Origin: Rapana venosa
Taxonomy: Eukaryota; Mollusca; Gastropoda; Neogastropoda; Muricidae
Assembly: GCA_028751875.1 (NCBI GenBank)
Contig: CM054135.1
Coordinates: forward strand, 62,419,929 to 62,483,928
Direction: 5' to 3'
DNA: 64,000 nt
The position numbers were made by a program, and so were the translations under genes. The notes under the pieces are model-generated. The model searched no databases, was not told the origin of the DNA, and saw only the letters and a program-made list of their open reading frames with translations. Below are positions 10,352-21,494 of the stretch, in pieces. Position 1 is the first letter of the stretch. Every line of letters begins with the position of its first letter.

Positions 10352-10425
10352 CTCTCTCTCTCTCTCATCGTCTCTCTCTCTCTCTCTCTCTCTCTTTCTT
10401 GTTCCTCTCCTCTCTCTCTGGTCCC
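10147..10425. repeat. (CT)n microsatellite, about 280 bp
   Basis: CT repeats with CCT, TTT and TAT interruptions. Confidence 0.95.
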
Positions 10426-11480
10426 TCACTTCAGCGTTGTTGGTAACCGGACACTGGCATGGTGCTGTTTATTTGACTTTAAACACAAAATTTACGCAGC
10501 AAAATTTCGCCCAGCCAATATCCAAGGAGATCAACCCCCGTCCCTGCTGCAACAACACTGCATCACCTCATGGAAGTTCAGTGGAGAAGGCGAGCAAAGA
10601 CTGTTGAGTGCCTTAGACTGAAGCTGGCTCAAGTGATGAACACGGAAAGGTCAACAAAACACCTGTGTACTTCCGCAGAAAGCCGCCCAGGTCAGAACCA
10701 ACCGGGACTGACGAAAACAGAGAAGAGACAGGCAGAGGAGAGGAGACAGGCAGAGGAAGGAGTGGGCAGAGGAGAGAGACAGACAGAGGAAAGGCAAGAA
10801 GACAAGGCAATGCAGTGTCTCCCATTCGAAACTTCCCCAAGTTTTGTTTATGCCAACACCCCCATCAACCCAGTCTGTCTCACACACCAACACCCCAGCC
10901 TCTCCACACCCCACACATGATTATCGCCGTGCGTCAGGTGCTGTCCACAGTGTTGGAAGCTGACACAGACGCTGAACAACAAGTGGAATTGACTCTGGTT
11001 GAGGTGCCTGTACCTGACATTATGAATGGTAAGGGGAGGACTTGTGATGAATCTCCTTAGATCAGATTTCGGGAATGCAGCAACAGTGGAGATACTATAA
11101 AGAACTATGTGGGTGGGCTGAGAAACCGACCCTGCGAGAACTCTCAGGGACGTTTTCTAAGAAACAACGACTTTCTTCATGGTGTATACCTCTGATGAAA
11201 TACCTGACACTATCATTTTGTGAAGTGCAGATATGAAATTTTTCAGTTGTTATCTGAAAGATGACACTCACAACCCTGCTGTATTACTTATTTGTTTGCA
11301 AAAAAAGGAACACCAGGCCACTGACTCAGGAGGAAAAAGACATTTATTCCAAGCTGCAGCTGTGACACCTGCCGATCGTGACAAAAATCAAAGACAGAAT
11401 TATGCTGGACGGATGTTTTACATGTTATGATGGATGCTATCAGAATTTTTTCTGGGTTTGAAGTGACTGTGGTGCCTGTA
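10426..11480. other. Non-repetitive block, possible host sequence
   Basis: This kilobase resembles no other part of the window apart from a short GACAGGCAGAGGA purine-rich stretch (10720-10800). It contains the exon-like segment at 10938-11028. Overlapping open frames at 10570-10920 and 10665-11060 have no domain I recognise. Confidence 0.4.
10938..11028 (+). other. Exon-like segment, weak
   Basis: An AG at 10936-10937 (CGTGCGTCAG) could be a splice acceptor, although its pyrimidine tract is poor. The frame that follows reads VLSTVLEADTDAEQQ and then VELTLVEVPVPDIMN, with a mixed, protein-like composition. It ends at ATG/GTAAGG, a near-consensus donor (GT at 11029). No family is recognised. 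It could be chance. Confidence 0.25.
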
Positions 11481-11668
11481 TCTGTGCGTGTGTGAGTGGT
11501 GTGTGCAGGCGCACCCCTCTTGGTGCGTGCGTGCGCGCGTGTTGTAGGTGTGGTTGTGTATGTTCGTGCGTGTGTGTGGTGCGGCGTGTGTTTGTGCGTG
11601 CGGTGTGTGAGTGGTTCGTGCGTGTGTGTGTGCGAGCGCGCGTGTGTGCAGCATATGTGTGTGCATAT

Positions 11669-11723
<55 letters not shown>

Positions 11724-11750
11724 AGAGAGAGAGAGAGAGAGCGAGAGCAA
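11480..11750. repeat. (GT)n/(GC)n then (GA)n microsatellite
   Basis: GTGTGCGTGC-type repeats run to about 11690, followed by GA repeats. Confidence 0.95.
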
Positions 11751-11890
11751 GCAAGACGGTTAGGCAATATTGTGAGTTAGGTTTTTTCACGTGTTGGAAA
11801 GAGCATGATTTACCCCGGATCAGACCGAATGTAGGGACAGGAAGCCCTGTCCCAGACTCGGTGTTTAAAATGATGTTTTGTGTTGTTGTT

Positions 11891-12292
11891 ACCCTCCTAC
11901 CCATCTCCCATCCCCCCCACCCCCCCCCCCCCCATCCCCCCCCCCTCCCCACCCACATCCCCCCCCCTCCCTCCCCCCCCCCCCCCCCCTCCCCCCCCCG
12001 GCCTCCCCCCCCCCGCCCCCCCCGGCCCCCCCCGCTGCCCGTTCGCCCCCCCTCCCTCCCCCCCTCACCCCCCGACCCCTACCCCTCCCCCGCCCCCCCC
12101 CCCCTCCCCCCCCCCCCTCCCCCCCCCCACCCCCCCCCTTCACCCCTCCCCCCCCCCCCCCCCCTACCCCCCACCCCCCCACCCCGCCCTACCCTCCCTC
12201 CCTCCCCCCCACCCCCCCCCCCTCCCCCCCCCTCCGTCCCTCCCCCTCCCCCCCCACCCTCCCCCTCCCCCCCCCCCTGTCCCCCTTGTTCC
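11891..12292. repeat. About 400-bp nearly pure C tract
   Basis: C runs of 5-15 are broken only by single T, A or G bases or short CCTCC/CCACC steps. The G-rich complement could form many G-quadruplexes and the C strand i-motifs. Proline-rich frames on this strand and glycine-rich frames on the other are artefacts. Confidence 0.95.
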
Positions 12293-12511
12293 CCATTACA
12301 AATGGCGAAAGTGTTAGGCACCCATTCATCTGAATCGTAATGTAGAACACTTCACAGCATGTCGTGGAATCCATGCCATGTCCGACATTTTGGCTGTAGA
12401 AATGATACAAACTGTAATTCTGAAAATACATGTTTTGTGCCCAGTCCCTTCCCACTGTCCCTTGTAAATGGCTTTAAACAGCTTATTACAATAAAATATT
12501 GTCATTGTTCA
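12293..12511. other. Short unassigned block with AATAAA
   Basis: Ordinary sequence ends in CAATAAAATATTGTCATTG at about 12490-12508, just before CT repeats. The AATAAA plus TTGTCATTG ending resembles the SINE1 tail at 5530-5560. Confidence 0.4.
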
Positions 12512-13020
12512 TAGCCTCTCTCTCCCTCTCTCTCACTTTCCTCTCTCTCTCCTCTCGTCTACTCTCTCTCTCTCTCCTCTATTCTTTCTCCCTCATCATC
12601 TCTCACACTCCCTCTCTCTCTGTCTCTCTCGTTTCTCTTCTCGTCACGGACATCTCTCTCTCTTACACCTCTCACTCCTCTTTCTCACTCTTCCTGATTG
12701 GTCTTGGGACTACGAGGCTCTCACTTCTTACTACTCTGTCGGTCTCTCTCATTCTCTCCCTCGGTCTCTCTCTCTTTCTCTCTCGATCTCTCACAGTCGG
12801 ATCGGTGCTCTCTCACCTCTCTCTCTCTTTACTCCGGGGCGTGGCGGGTTTCCTTTCTCTTCTTTCTCTCTCTCTCTCCTCCCACGCACACTCGACTCAC
12901 TCTCTCTCTCTCTTTCACACCCTCTCATTCTCTCTCTCTCTCTCTCTCTCCTCTCCTCTCTCTCACGTCTCTCGTGCGCCTCTCTCCACTCTCTCGTCCT
13001 CTCTTCTATCACTCTGCTTT
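12512..13020. repeat. CT-rich degenerate microsatellite
   Basis: About 500 bp of imperfect (CT)n with many CA, TT and CG interruptions. Confidence 0.9.
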
Positions 13021-13064
13021 CTCATATTCCACATATCCTACCGTGGCCACTAAGGATGACGCAT

Positions 13065-13145
13065 GTATATTGTTGTTGTTAACGACAGGTGATTATCATT
13101 TTTAGCCTTTCTAATTGATTCCAGACAAGGTTGTCTGAAAGAGTT
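13065..13145. repeat. Dispersed repeat with GATTCCAGACAAGG core, copy 2
   Basis: TTGTTGTTGTTAACG, GTGATTATCAT and AATTGATTCCAGACAAGG match the copy at 5640-5725. Confidence 0.6.
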
Positions 13146-13224
13146 TCATGCTTATGTTAAAGCGATCGTAATTGCCTTTAAAAGTGATGATGACGTTTTT
13201 TCACACGGGGGTGCTGTTGCGTTG

Positions 13225-13452
13225 TAATGAGTGGTGGGTGTTGTTTGTTGTGGTTGTGTGTGTGAGAGTGATGTGTTGTGTGTTGTTAGTGGTATTATGA
13301 TGCCGCGGCACACACACATGTGAGTGTACACATGTGTGTGTGCACATGTGAGTATATGTGTGTTACACATTTGTGTGTGTGTACACACATGCGTTGTGTA
13401 TTGTTGTACACATGTGTGTGTGTGTATGCATGTGTGTACATGTGTGTGTGTT
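13225..13452. repeat. (GT)n microsatellite, degenerate
   Basis: GT repeats with ACACATGTG-type interruptions. Confidence 0.9.
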
Positions 13453-13764
13453 AAATAAATAGGCCTTATGTACTGCTGCATAGCTTTAGCTTGTCTGTTG
13501 ATAGCACATCAAAAGGTAAACGGTGTCCCATAACCTATGAGGGTACAGGTGGGTGAACTGGGGGACTGTATTGAAGCCAAGGCGCGCAAATGGTCACCCA
13601 TCCAAGTGATAATCACGCTCTATGCTGCTTAACCTTAGCTCGGGGAAGTGATGATAGCATGTACAAATACATAAATACAAATAATTATAGACACCACTTA
13701 GGCGCAATTGCTGATGCAAGCGCGCACATGTACACACAAAAATCACTCACATACAAATATACAT

Positions 13765-14060
13765 TACATACATACATACATACAAACAAACAGACAGACA
13801 GACATGCATACATACATACAAAATACATGACATACATACATGCAAACATACATACATAAAACATTCACACATACACACATACATACATACATTTTATAAC
13901 ATACATAAATGCAATACACAATATCTCTCTCTCTCTCTCTCTCGTCACTTATCCTCACTCTCTCTATATATTATATATATATATATATAATATATATAAA
14001 TATATATACACAGATATCTATATATATGATAGTATATTATGTGTGCGGTGTGTGTGTGGT
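13765..14060. repeat. Compound (CATA)n, (CT)n, (AT)n array
   Basis: CATA/CAGA tetranucleotides (13765-13910), a short CT block (13923-13968) and an AT-rich block (13968-14035) lie in sequence. Confidence 0.9.
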
Positions 14061-14271
14061 ATTAAAATATATATATTTATACAGATATAGTATAACACTC
14101 TATCAATACCCAAATCGTTTACATGTGCCATGTGTGTGCAATGCACAGATTTCAGAGACCTGTGACTGCTGAAAGTGTTACCCTTAATGACATCCTAGCC
14201 TTACCACAGCCATCAGCTATTTAACTTTGAAAGGCAAATGCACTAGAGCAGGTTGACATCATCGACCAGTT

Positions 14272-14382
14272 CTCTCTCTCTCTCTCCCTCTCTCACTCTC
14301 TCTCTCTCTCTCCTCTCTCTCTCCCCTCTCTCTCTCTCTCTCTCTCTCTCGCTCTCTTTCTCTCCTCTCCTCTCCTCTCTCT
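14272..14382. repeat. (CT)n microsatellite
   Basis: CT repeats lie just upstream of the third copy of the GACAAGG repeat. Confidence 0.95.
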
Positions 14383-14404
14383 TGTGTCAACAAGTCAACT
14401 CATG

Positions 14405-14500
14405 GGAAACTGTTTTATTGTTGTTGTTGTTGCAGTGTTGTTATTATGTCAGCAGTTATCAGCTGTGAGAAATGATCCCTGACAAGGCCGCTGCAATATG
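14405..14500. repeat. Dispersed repeat with GACAAGG core, copy 3
   Basis: GTTTTATTGTTGTTGTTGTT, CAGCAGTTATCAGCTGT and GATCCCTGACAAGGC correspond to the copy at 5640-5725. Confidence 0.55.
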
Positions 14501-14956
14501 GATACCGTAATAAATGTGTCGTAACTACGAAGACTCTAGTTATGTTCATTCGTTTGTATACTTGTTGTTTTGGGTCCTATCTTGTTAAAAAGATGAGGAT
14601 TTTTGTATGATTGTTCATACTTTGTTTTGTTTCATTTATCTTAACTTGATTTCATGATTAGTTGCAACTTTGTATTTGTACGTTTATATTAATTTTGTGT
14701 GTGCATGTGCCAATGTAAGTGCGTGACTGAATGTGTTCACTGTGTCCATTCCATGTGCATGTGCGTAAAGAGTAATGGAAAGACCATCAGCCATGATAAA
14801 ATAAAGTTTTATTTGAAAACATTTTTGAAACAGTGACAACCCCCCTCCCCCCGAAATGAAAAAGAGAAGAGTTCACATTGAGTATATGAGTTGTACTGAC
14901 ATTTCCAGACTGTGTGTTATTTTATTCTGCCTTCATTGTTGCTATTGTGTGCAAAT

Positions 14957-14957
14957 G

Positions 14958-15035
<78 letters not shown>

Positions 15036-15125
15036 ACATCATCATCATCATCATCATCATTATCATCATCATCATTATCATCATCATCATTGTCATCATC
15101 ATCAGCATCACCAACACCATCACCA
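14957..15125. repeat. (ATC)n triplet array
   Basis: About 50 near-perfect TCA/ATC triplets that become imperfect at the 3' side. Poly-Ser, poly-His, poly-Ile and poly-Met frames are artefacts. Confidence 0.97.
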
Positions 15126-16925
15126 TTATGCTATGTTGTTGTCTAGGATCAGGTGCTTATGACAAAAGTTTTTTTCCATGCAAAAATAAACTGGTTGCAC
15201 CATGGCAATATCACGCACATAGCACACGATCTGTCATTACCACCTAGAAACATGCAAAATTCTAATTCCGCAGCGATCCTAGGGTTATTGTTTGTGGTAA
15301 CCAGACTCCCCTACAGACCCTAGTATCAAAATGCCTATGGTATACCCCCGCCCCAATCACACACACCCCTTACTTTATCTAACAGGCTCCAAGCACAAAA
15401 ATGAAAAGTCAGACTGTAGTAGAGAGAGAAAGTGGAAAGCCAAAGGTTTGCCACAGAATTGGTTGCTCTAGTACGATGAGCTTGTCATGATGGCTTAAGC
15501 TTGAAAATTCACGATATATTTTGAATGTGTTGGATACAACAACAACACTGTGACTGTATTACTCCCACCCTAATCAACAGTTCGCCTGGCACAGTTAAGT
15601 GTTTACCAACTTGCTCGCCACAGCAATCGTGAATGAACGAGCCCCTTTCACAGGATTTAGACGATCCACCCCAATACCGTACCTGCAAGTCTGTCTGACA
15701 ATATCGATCTTCAGGCCACACCTAGGTTACATAGAAGCAAGACCTGTGATCCTTTCTTAACCAACACCAGCCCAACTCTACGCACCTCCACACCAAGCAT
15801 CGCGACTAGCAGTACAAAAACGGCCACAATATTGATTCTAACTTATCAACTTCACATTCTACTGCCATTAGCTGAAATAGTATACCCATAAATAGAACAC
15901 GCTGAGCTTTACCAACGTTCTACGCATATCCTGCAACAGTACTGGAGGGACTTATGATGACGAGTTGCGGTCACAACCCATGATGTGAACAGCTAAATAA
16001 CCAACCAGTTAGTAGTGTCTGTTTTTGTTTATTTATGAAATGTAGAGAAACTCTACACAATCAAGTTAACACAAAGACTATCATACGTTCTGAAGGAGAT
16101 AGCCTGGCCTGCCTGCTTAACAAGAAGAACTCTAAATTTGACTTTACCAGCAGAACCTACCAACATCCTTTATTGCCAACATCACTGAATCATGGTCTGG
16201 GAAGAGCTACAGGAGATCGGTAGAACTCAGCGCAGACAGAGAGAGATGGGTGAACCCTGTTGGCTTTGCGTGGAGCTCCTGCCGACAACGGACGATAGGA
16301 CATGATATTTTTGTGTGATGCTATTTTAAAATCATATTACCATGGTATTGAACGAGAACCCAGTTCCCAAGGCAATAGCACTTGAACTAGAAACCCGCGG
16401 CAACCAGTCCTGCGTAACAAGCCTTTGTCTGCCTCAGGCCACAGACAAACCAAAGTTATCAATTTTGGAGTTTGAAGAAAAGTTTACTTCATAAAAACAA
16501 CAACACCAAACTATTCCTCTCAGTATAGCTGTAATTGGCTTGTAATGTCCCTTGCACTTACAGCCACCAGACATACAAAAATCCCCATCCCTTTGGGTGG
16601 GGGGGGGGAGTCCAACGTAAATAAAAGTTGTGAAGCTCACTCGCAGATACACAATATCGAAAATTGAAAGGGATAAAATCTTATCAGTTATATAGCACTT
16701 AATTCCATGATTGGTAGATACGCATAAATTTCGTGATTTAGCATCTTTCTCATGCAGATACAAAAAATGGATGGATTTGTATCTGAATCCTTAGACCAAG
16801 TTTGAGCTAGTCTGTTTATCCTTGACAGGTAAATTTGGTAGTTGGGACATTGTTTGATGTTGTTGGGGAATTTTTTTTATCTGAAAGCAACAGCAACAGG
16901 GTCCACACACACAAGCCGGTTTACT
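15126..16925. other. 1.8 kb without repeats or recognised gene
   Basis: No microsatellite, SINE or LINE match was found. Short frames (15509-15721 minus, 16035-16223 plus, 16434-16763 minus) show no motif I recognise. The block is a candidate for host single-copy DNA. Confidence 0.45.
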
Positions 16926-16976
16926 CATGCAAATGAAGGATAAAAGGCAGTCTATTCAACACTCTCCAGTCATACT
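16926..16976 (+). promoter_or_regulatory. Core-promoter-like arrangement
   Basis: An octamer motif ATGCAAAT (about 16927-16934) is followed by a TATA-like GATAAAAGG (16939-16947). An initiator-like TCATACT has its A at 16972, about 31 bases after the TATA. The ATG at 16987 opens only a 10-codon frame starting MMMKMTMIV before a stop, so either a first exon is truncated or the match is chance. Confidence 0.3.
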
Positions 16977-17141
16977 CTGACCACGATGATGATGAAGATG
17001 ACGATGATCGTAGAATGATGAGAGAAAAAGAGAGAGAGAAGGGGGTAGGGGGGTCGAAATATGCCCACTTTCACATTCACCTCAGAGAAACTAAGCAAAC
17101 AGCGGGAAGGCAAATCATTTGTCAAGTACACTCGTGCTTTC

Positions 17142-17280
17142 GTTTCTTTCTTTGCTTCTTTGTTTGTTACGTTTTTGCTTTTTTTTTCTCTCCTTTTCTT
17201 TCTTTCTTTCTTTCTTTATTTTCTACTACCATCTATCTATCTACCCAGTTTTTTCCTACTTTTTTTCTTTCTTTCTGTCG
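17142..17280. repeat. T-rich (TTTC)n tract
   Basis: TTTCTTTC and TTTTTT blocks make up the tract. The Phe/Leu-rich frames are artefacts. Confidence 0.85.
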
Positions 17281-17343
17281 CCTATCGGCTTGTTTGTTGT
17301 TGTGTTGTTGTTTATGAGAGGTGGGATGTGAGGTTGCTATAAA

Positions 17344-17372
17344 CAAGATTTGAGGAGGCGCCTCAAATCTTG
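17344..17372. other. Perfect 12-bp inverted repeat with 5-nt loop
   Basis: CAAGATTTGAGG and CCTCAAATCTTG are exact reverse complements separated by AGGCG. An RNA copy would form a stable hairpin. It is not followed by a T run. Confidence 0.85.
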
Positions 17373-17535
17373 GGATACAAATCACACAGAAGAGAAGTCA
17401 GTCAATAGGAATTGCACCACAACAGCATGCTAGCGCAAACATAAAAGAACCGAGAATGCCAGTGAGTTCAAAAGAAGAGGGTAGATCGGATAGGGGGGAG
17501 GGTGTAGAGATGAGATGGGGTGGATGAAGCATAGG

Positions 17536-17561
17536 CACACACACACACCATAGCCTCGGCA

Positions 17562-17594
<33 letters not shown>

Positions 17595-17604
17595 GCACGC
17601 ACCG

Positions 17605-17641
<37 letters not shown>
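17536..17641. repeat. (CA)n microsatellite
   Basis: CA repeats with CGCACGCAC interruptions. Confidence 0.95.
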
Positions 17642-18230
17642 GGATTGGGGGAAACAAATGAGCCTTCAGGTCTAAAAAATTTGACACCATCCTGAAAGCA
17701 GTATCACAACATACCATAAGCACAGGCACCATCTTTGTCGGAGAAGTGTAATTTTTTTTGGCACAAAATAATAAATTCGTGGCATGGATTTAATAATGAT
17801 GATAATTTATTGTTAAAAACCAAACAACAACCTCTCTTGTTCTTAAACTAGATTTCATAGGAAACTACCATACAGATAAAATTTCGGCAAGAGAGAACAA
17901 CTAACAAAGGCTAGTCTTCATACACGAATGAGTAATCGAGAACAGTTTTCAATTTTAGTTTTCCAGAAAGATATTACTGCCTGTGAGAGAACCCATATCT
18001 GATACACCCCATTTCTACCTCACGAAGACAAGATATTAAATTTAATGGAAACAGTTATGTAAAACGACACCAGATCATTTTACTACGTTTTCTGGTGTCT
18101 TCTCTTTATCATTCCTTATTATCGCCGCATCTTTTCAGCATACATACAGAAATGATCACGAGAAAGGCAACACAGATCTCATGGCCAGTGACATCACAAG
18201 CATGAGAAGAATTCTCTACAAAGTCAATCA
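17642..18230. other. No gene seen
   Basis: Ordinary AT-rich sequence with no recognised motif or repeat. Confidence 0.45.
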
Positions 18231-18232
18231 TA

Positions 18233-18544
18233 TTCTTTTATATCGAGGATAATGGAATAAGCACTTATGTGCTTTTTTACATGTAGTCACCGTGTGTATG
18301 CGGTTTTGAAAATTCTGTCATCTGTTCCCACCGGCACACATTGGCTCACTCTTACGAGAAGCAGAACAGGATTTAACGTGCGCGCAAGGTGTTCTGCGTG
18401 CGTTCGCACACGAGGCCTCGGTTTATAGTCTCATTCGAAGGACTTTTGGGGAAAGTGGAGTCTGCACTGATGTTAACTCCTTGAACGGAAATCGAACCCG
18501 GGTTGTCAGATTGCGAGCGCAATGTTGTAACCACTAGGCTATCC
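18233..18544 (-). repeat. SINE1, near-complete tRNA-derived SINE
   Basis: Read on the minus strand, it starts with a tRNA-like head. The A box is TAGCCTAGTGG, and a perfect B-box-like GGTTCGATTTCC follows 30-40 nt later. The body follows, with blocks such as TGCAGACTCCACTTTCCCC, GTGTGCGAACGCACGCAGAA and CCGGTGGGAACAGATGACA. The 3' end is TATTCCATTATCCTCGATAT with AAAAGAAT. About 310 bp is normal for a tRNA SINE. The element would be transcribed by RNA polymerase III and depends on a LINE to move. Confidence 0.9.
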
Positions 18545-18574
18545 GTCCACCCGTCCCCCCCCCCCCCTTCACCA

Positions 18575-18985
18575 GCTTTGCTGACCCTAAGGTGAACGCC
18601 AAAAAGACCAAAATGATGGACACTGATGGTGCAGTCACCTCTCCCCTCAGAATATCAAAATAAACGGAACGGATCTGGAATACGTTCCCAATTTCAAATA
18701 TTTAGGCTCTGTAAAAGAGAACAACAGCTTATGTCAACGAGACGTGAAGGCCAGAATCGGTATGGCCAAGCAAAAGATGATTCGGTTGAACATAGTTCGG
18801 AAAGACAGAGGCATACCTAAATATCTCAAAATTAGAATAGTCAAAACACTAATCAGGCCTGTAGTGCTGGATGGGTTAGAAGCCTGGACACTACGTCAAC
18901 TGGAAAGAGACAAAAATAAACGCAGTCGAAATTGTGGTTCTACGGATCACTTCTGAGAGTCAAATGGTAAGACAGGAGAACAAAT
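18575..18985 (+). pseudogene. LINE reverse transcriptase fragment (thumb region)
   Basis: The frames at 18626-18956 contain NGTDLEYVPNFKYLGSV, CQRDVKARIGMAKQKM and IVKTLIRPVVLDGLEAWTLR. This is typical of the region after the FADD catalytic block in invertebrate LINEs. Both ends are missing and the reading frame changes near 18740. The fragment directly follows SINE1 and a C run. Confidence 0.75.
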
Positions 18986-19002
18986 GAAAGTATTCATGAG
19001 AG

Positions 19003-19075
19003 ACAGAGACAGACAGACAGACAGCCATCCAGACAGACAGACAGAGGCAGAGACAGAGGCACACACACAGAGAAA
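19003..19075. repeat. (ACAG)n microsatellite
   Basis: ACAG and GAGG units make up the array. Confidence 0.85.
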
Positions 19076-19419
19076 GAACATTCCATCCGGAGATAAAATA
19101 TCAAAAAAAGAAAGAAAGAAAATCCAGGAATGCAGGCAATTCCCTGTGCCTGTCTTTCTTCACCCTCGAACAATTGGAACAATGTCTGCATTCTCAAGAG
19201 GCTCTTACCCCCTGGTTGCTTGTAAACCGTCTGCCTAATTCGATAGACAGCAGGAGTAGAGAGAAAGAATCGATAGCAGGAACACCTATACAATACCTAT
19301 AGAACGTATTCCACTTCACATCGTTCTACCCATCGTTTTTTTTTTTTGGGGGGGGGAGGTTGTACTCTCGCTCTTATAGAACATTGGTACTTTACTTTTT
19401 TACATTCCTAAACGTCAGA

Positions 19420-19935
19420 GAGGAGATAGAGAGAAACAGAGAGAAAGAGACAAAGACAGAGAGGCAGACAGACAGAGGCAGAGAGACAGAGACAGAGAGA
19501 CAGAGACAGAGGCAGAGAGACAGAGAAAGAGAATGACAATAGTAGATAGAATTAATAATTGATTAGACAGACAGATAGTAGATAAGTAGATAGATAGAGT
19601 AGTAGATAACATACAGAAGACAGATCAACAGACATACAGACAATAAAGTACAGTAGACAGACAGACAGAAAGACAGATAGATAGATAGATAGATAGATAG
19701 ACTATGATAGATGATAGATGATGATAGATAGACAGACAAGACAGACAGACAACATTCAGACAGACAGTACGATACGATAGACTTTAGACAGACTAGACAG
19801 ACAGACAGACAGATAGATAAATAGATAGATAGATGATAGATAGATAAAAGATAGATAGTAGACAGACAGACAGCTAGACACACACACACACAACACACAC
19901 ACAGATAGACAACTACAACACATCACACACACACA
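19420..19935. repeat. Long (GACA/GATA)n array
   Basis: About 500 bp of GACA, GATA and GAGA units, with a short CA block at the end. Confidence 0.95.
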
Positions 19936-20171
19936 GAGCCTGCAAAGTTTCGCAGTGCTTAATTAACCCTTACCATCCAATCTCTCCTCGAGCGCCATTC
20001 GCAGAAAATTCAGTGAAGGAGGCTGTGTGGTGAAGAGTAAGCACAACAATGACAATAGCAACAACAATAACAAGAACAACAAACTAAAATGATGACAAGG
20101 TGTCTTCAGGAGGTTGACCCCGGGAAAGAAGAGGAATATTTCTTTCTTTATTTGTTTGTTTGTTTGTTTGT

Positions 20172-20509
20172 TTGTTTATTCTTTTATATCGAGGATAATG
20201 GAATAAGCACTCATGTGCTTTTTTTTTACATCCAGTTCCCGTGTGTATGCGGTTTTGTAAATTTTGTCATCTGTTCCCACCGGCACACAATGGCCTACTC
20301 TTTTGAACAGCGGAACAGGATTTAACGAGTGCGGAAGATGTTCTGCGTGCGTTCGCACACGGGGCCCCGGTTTATAGTCTCATCCGAAGGACTTTTGGAA
20401 AGAGAGGAGTCTGCACTGATGTTAACTCCAGGGGAAAAAATCCCCTTGAACGGGATTCGAACCTGGGGCGTCAAATTGCGAGCGCATTGTTCTGACCACT
20501 AGGCTTTCC
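20172..20509 (-). repeat. SINE1, near-complete copy
   Basis: This copy has the same layout as 18233-18544. It keeps an internal AACTCCAGGGGAAAAAATCC block that the 18233 copy lacks. The minus-strand head has AGCCTAGTGGTCAGAACAAT and a GGTTCGAATCCC-like B box. Confidence 0.9.
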
Positions 20510-20615
20510 CGGGAAAGACCAGGAACATGGGGAAGACCAGGAATATGGGGAAGACCAGGAACCGGGGTAATACCAGGAATACAGGGAAGACCAGGAACAG
20601 GAAGCCTAGGAAAGA
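20505..20615. repeat. 18-bp minisatellite, about 6 units
   Basis: The unit is GGGAAGACCAGGAAYATG with small changes. It begins at the last bases of the SINE1 head. Confidence 0.85.
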
Positions 20616-20674
20616 CACGATGATGTAGAACAAGGACAAGAAGACTAAGGAAGAGGGGGAAGTAACGGATGATT

Positions 20675-20680
20675 ATACTA

Positions 20681-20747
<67 letters not shown>

Positions 20748-20754
20748 GCTGCTG

Positions 20755-20789
<35 letters not shown>

Positions 20790-20793
20790 GCTG

Positions 20794-20860
<67 letters not shown>

Positions 20861-20870
20861 ACAACTACTT

Positions 20871-20902
<32 letters not shown>

Positions 20903-20976
20903 GCTGCTACTGTGCTGACTGCTGCTGCTGCTGCTGCTGCTACTAACTACTACTACTACTACAACTACTACTTCTG

Positions 20977-21021
<45 letters not shown>

Positions 21022-21067
21022 TGCTGCTACTACTACTACTACTACACTACTACTACACTACTACTCT

Positions 21068-21148
<81 letters not shown>

Positions 21149-21158
21149 GCTACGACTT

Positions 21159-21256
<98 letters not shown>

Positions 21257-21279
21257 ACTACTACTGCTGCCGCTGCTGC

Positions 21280-21310
<31 letters not shown>

Positions 21311-21402
21311 ACTGCTGCTGTTGCAGCTCTTGCTGCCGCTGCTGCTGCTGCTACTGCTGCTGTTGCAGCTCTTGCTGCCGCTGCTGCTGCTGCTACAGAG
21401 AC
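20675..21402. repeat. 730-bp CTA/CTG triplet array
   Basis: CTA (TAC) triplets dominate the first half. CTG (TGC) blocks appear and then dominate the second half, with GTTGCAGCTCTTGCTGCCGC occurring twice near the end. Poly-Tyr to poly-Ala on one strand and poly-Ser/poly-Ala on the other are artefacts of frame. Confidence 0.97.
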
Positions 21403-21494
21403 AGAGACATCATCATCATTATGCATGAAAAATTGTAGCAGCATGCAGCATTAACGAGAAAACACAGGACAAGATCTAAGGCAAAAACAGGACA

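Noticed and set aside
11492..12340. 282-codon proline-rich frame
   Set aside because: It is the GT/GA microsatellite plus the C tract. All three frames are open, so it is not evidence of coding.
14795..14815. Polyadenylation signal of a host gene (AATAAAGTTTTATTTG)
   Set aside because: An isolated hexamer in AT-rich DNA, with no coding sequence upstream.
14912..15247. Poly-Ser, poly-His and poly-Ile frames
   Set aside because: Products of the (ATC)n array.
18490..18544. Possible tRNA gene on the minus strand
   Set aside because: The A and B boxes belong to the SINE1 head. The same head recurs at 20460-20509 with SINE body attached.
19130..19235. LINE C-terminus (HPRTIGT-like frame)
   Set aside because: Only a short, weak resemblance. 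A faint similar word near 22690 is not enough to call an element.
20669..21454. 261-codon poly-Tyr/poly-Ala frame
   Set aside because: A triplet repeat read in one frame. Other frames and the opposite strand are also open.
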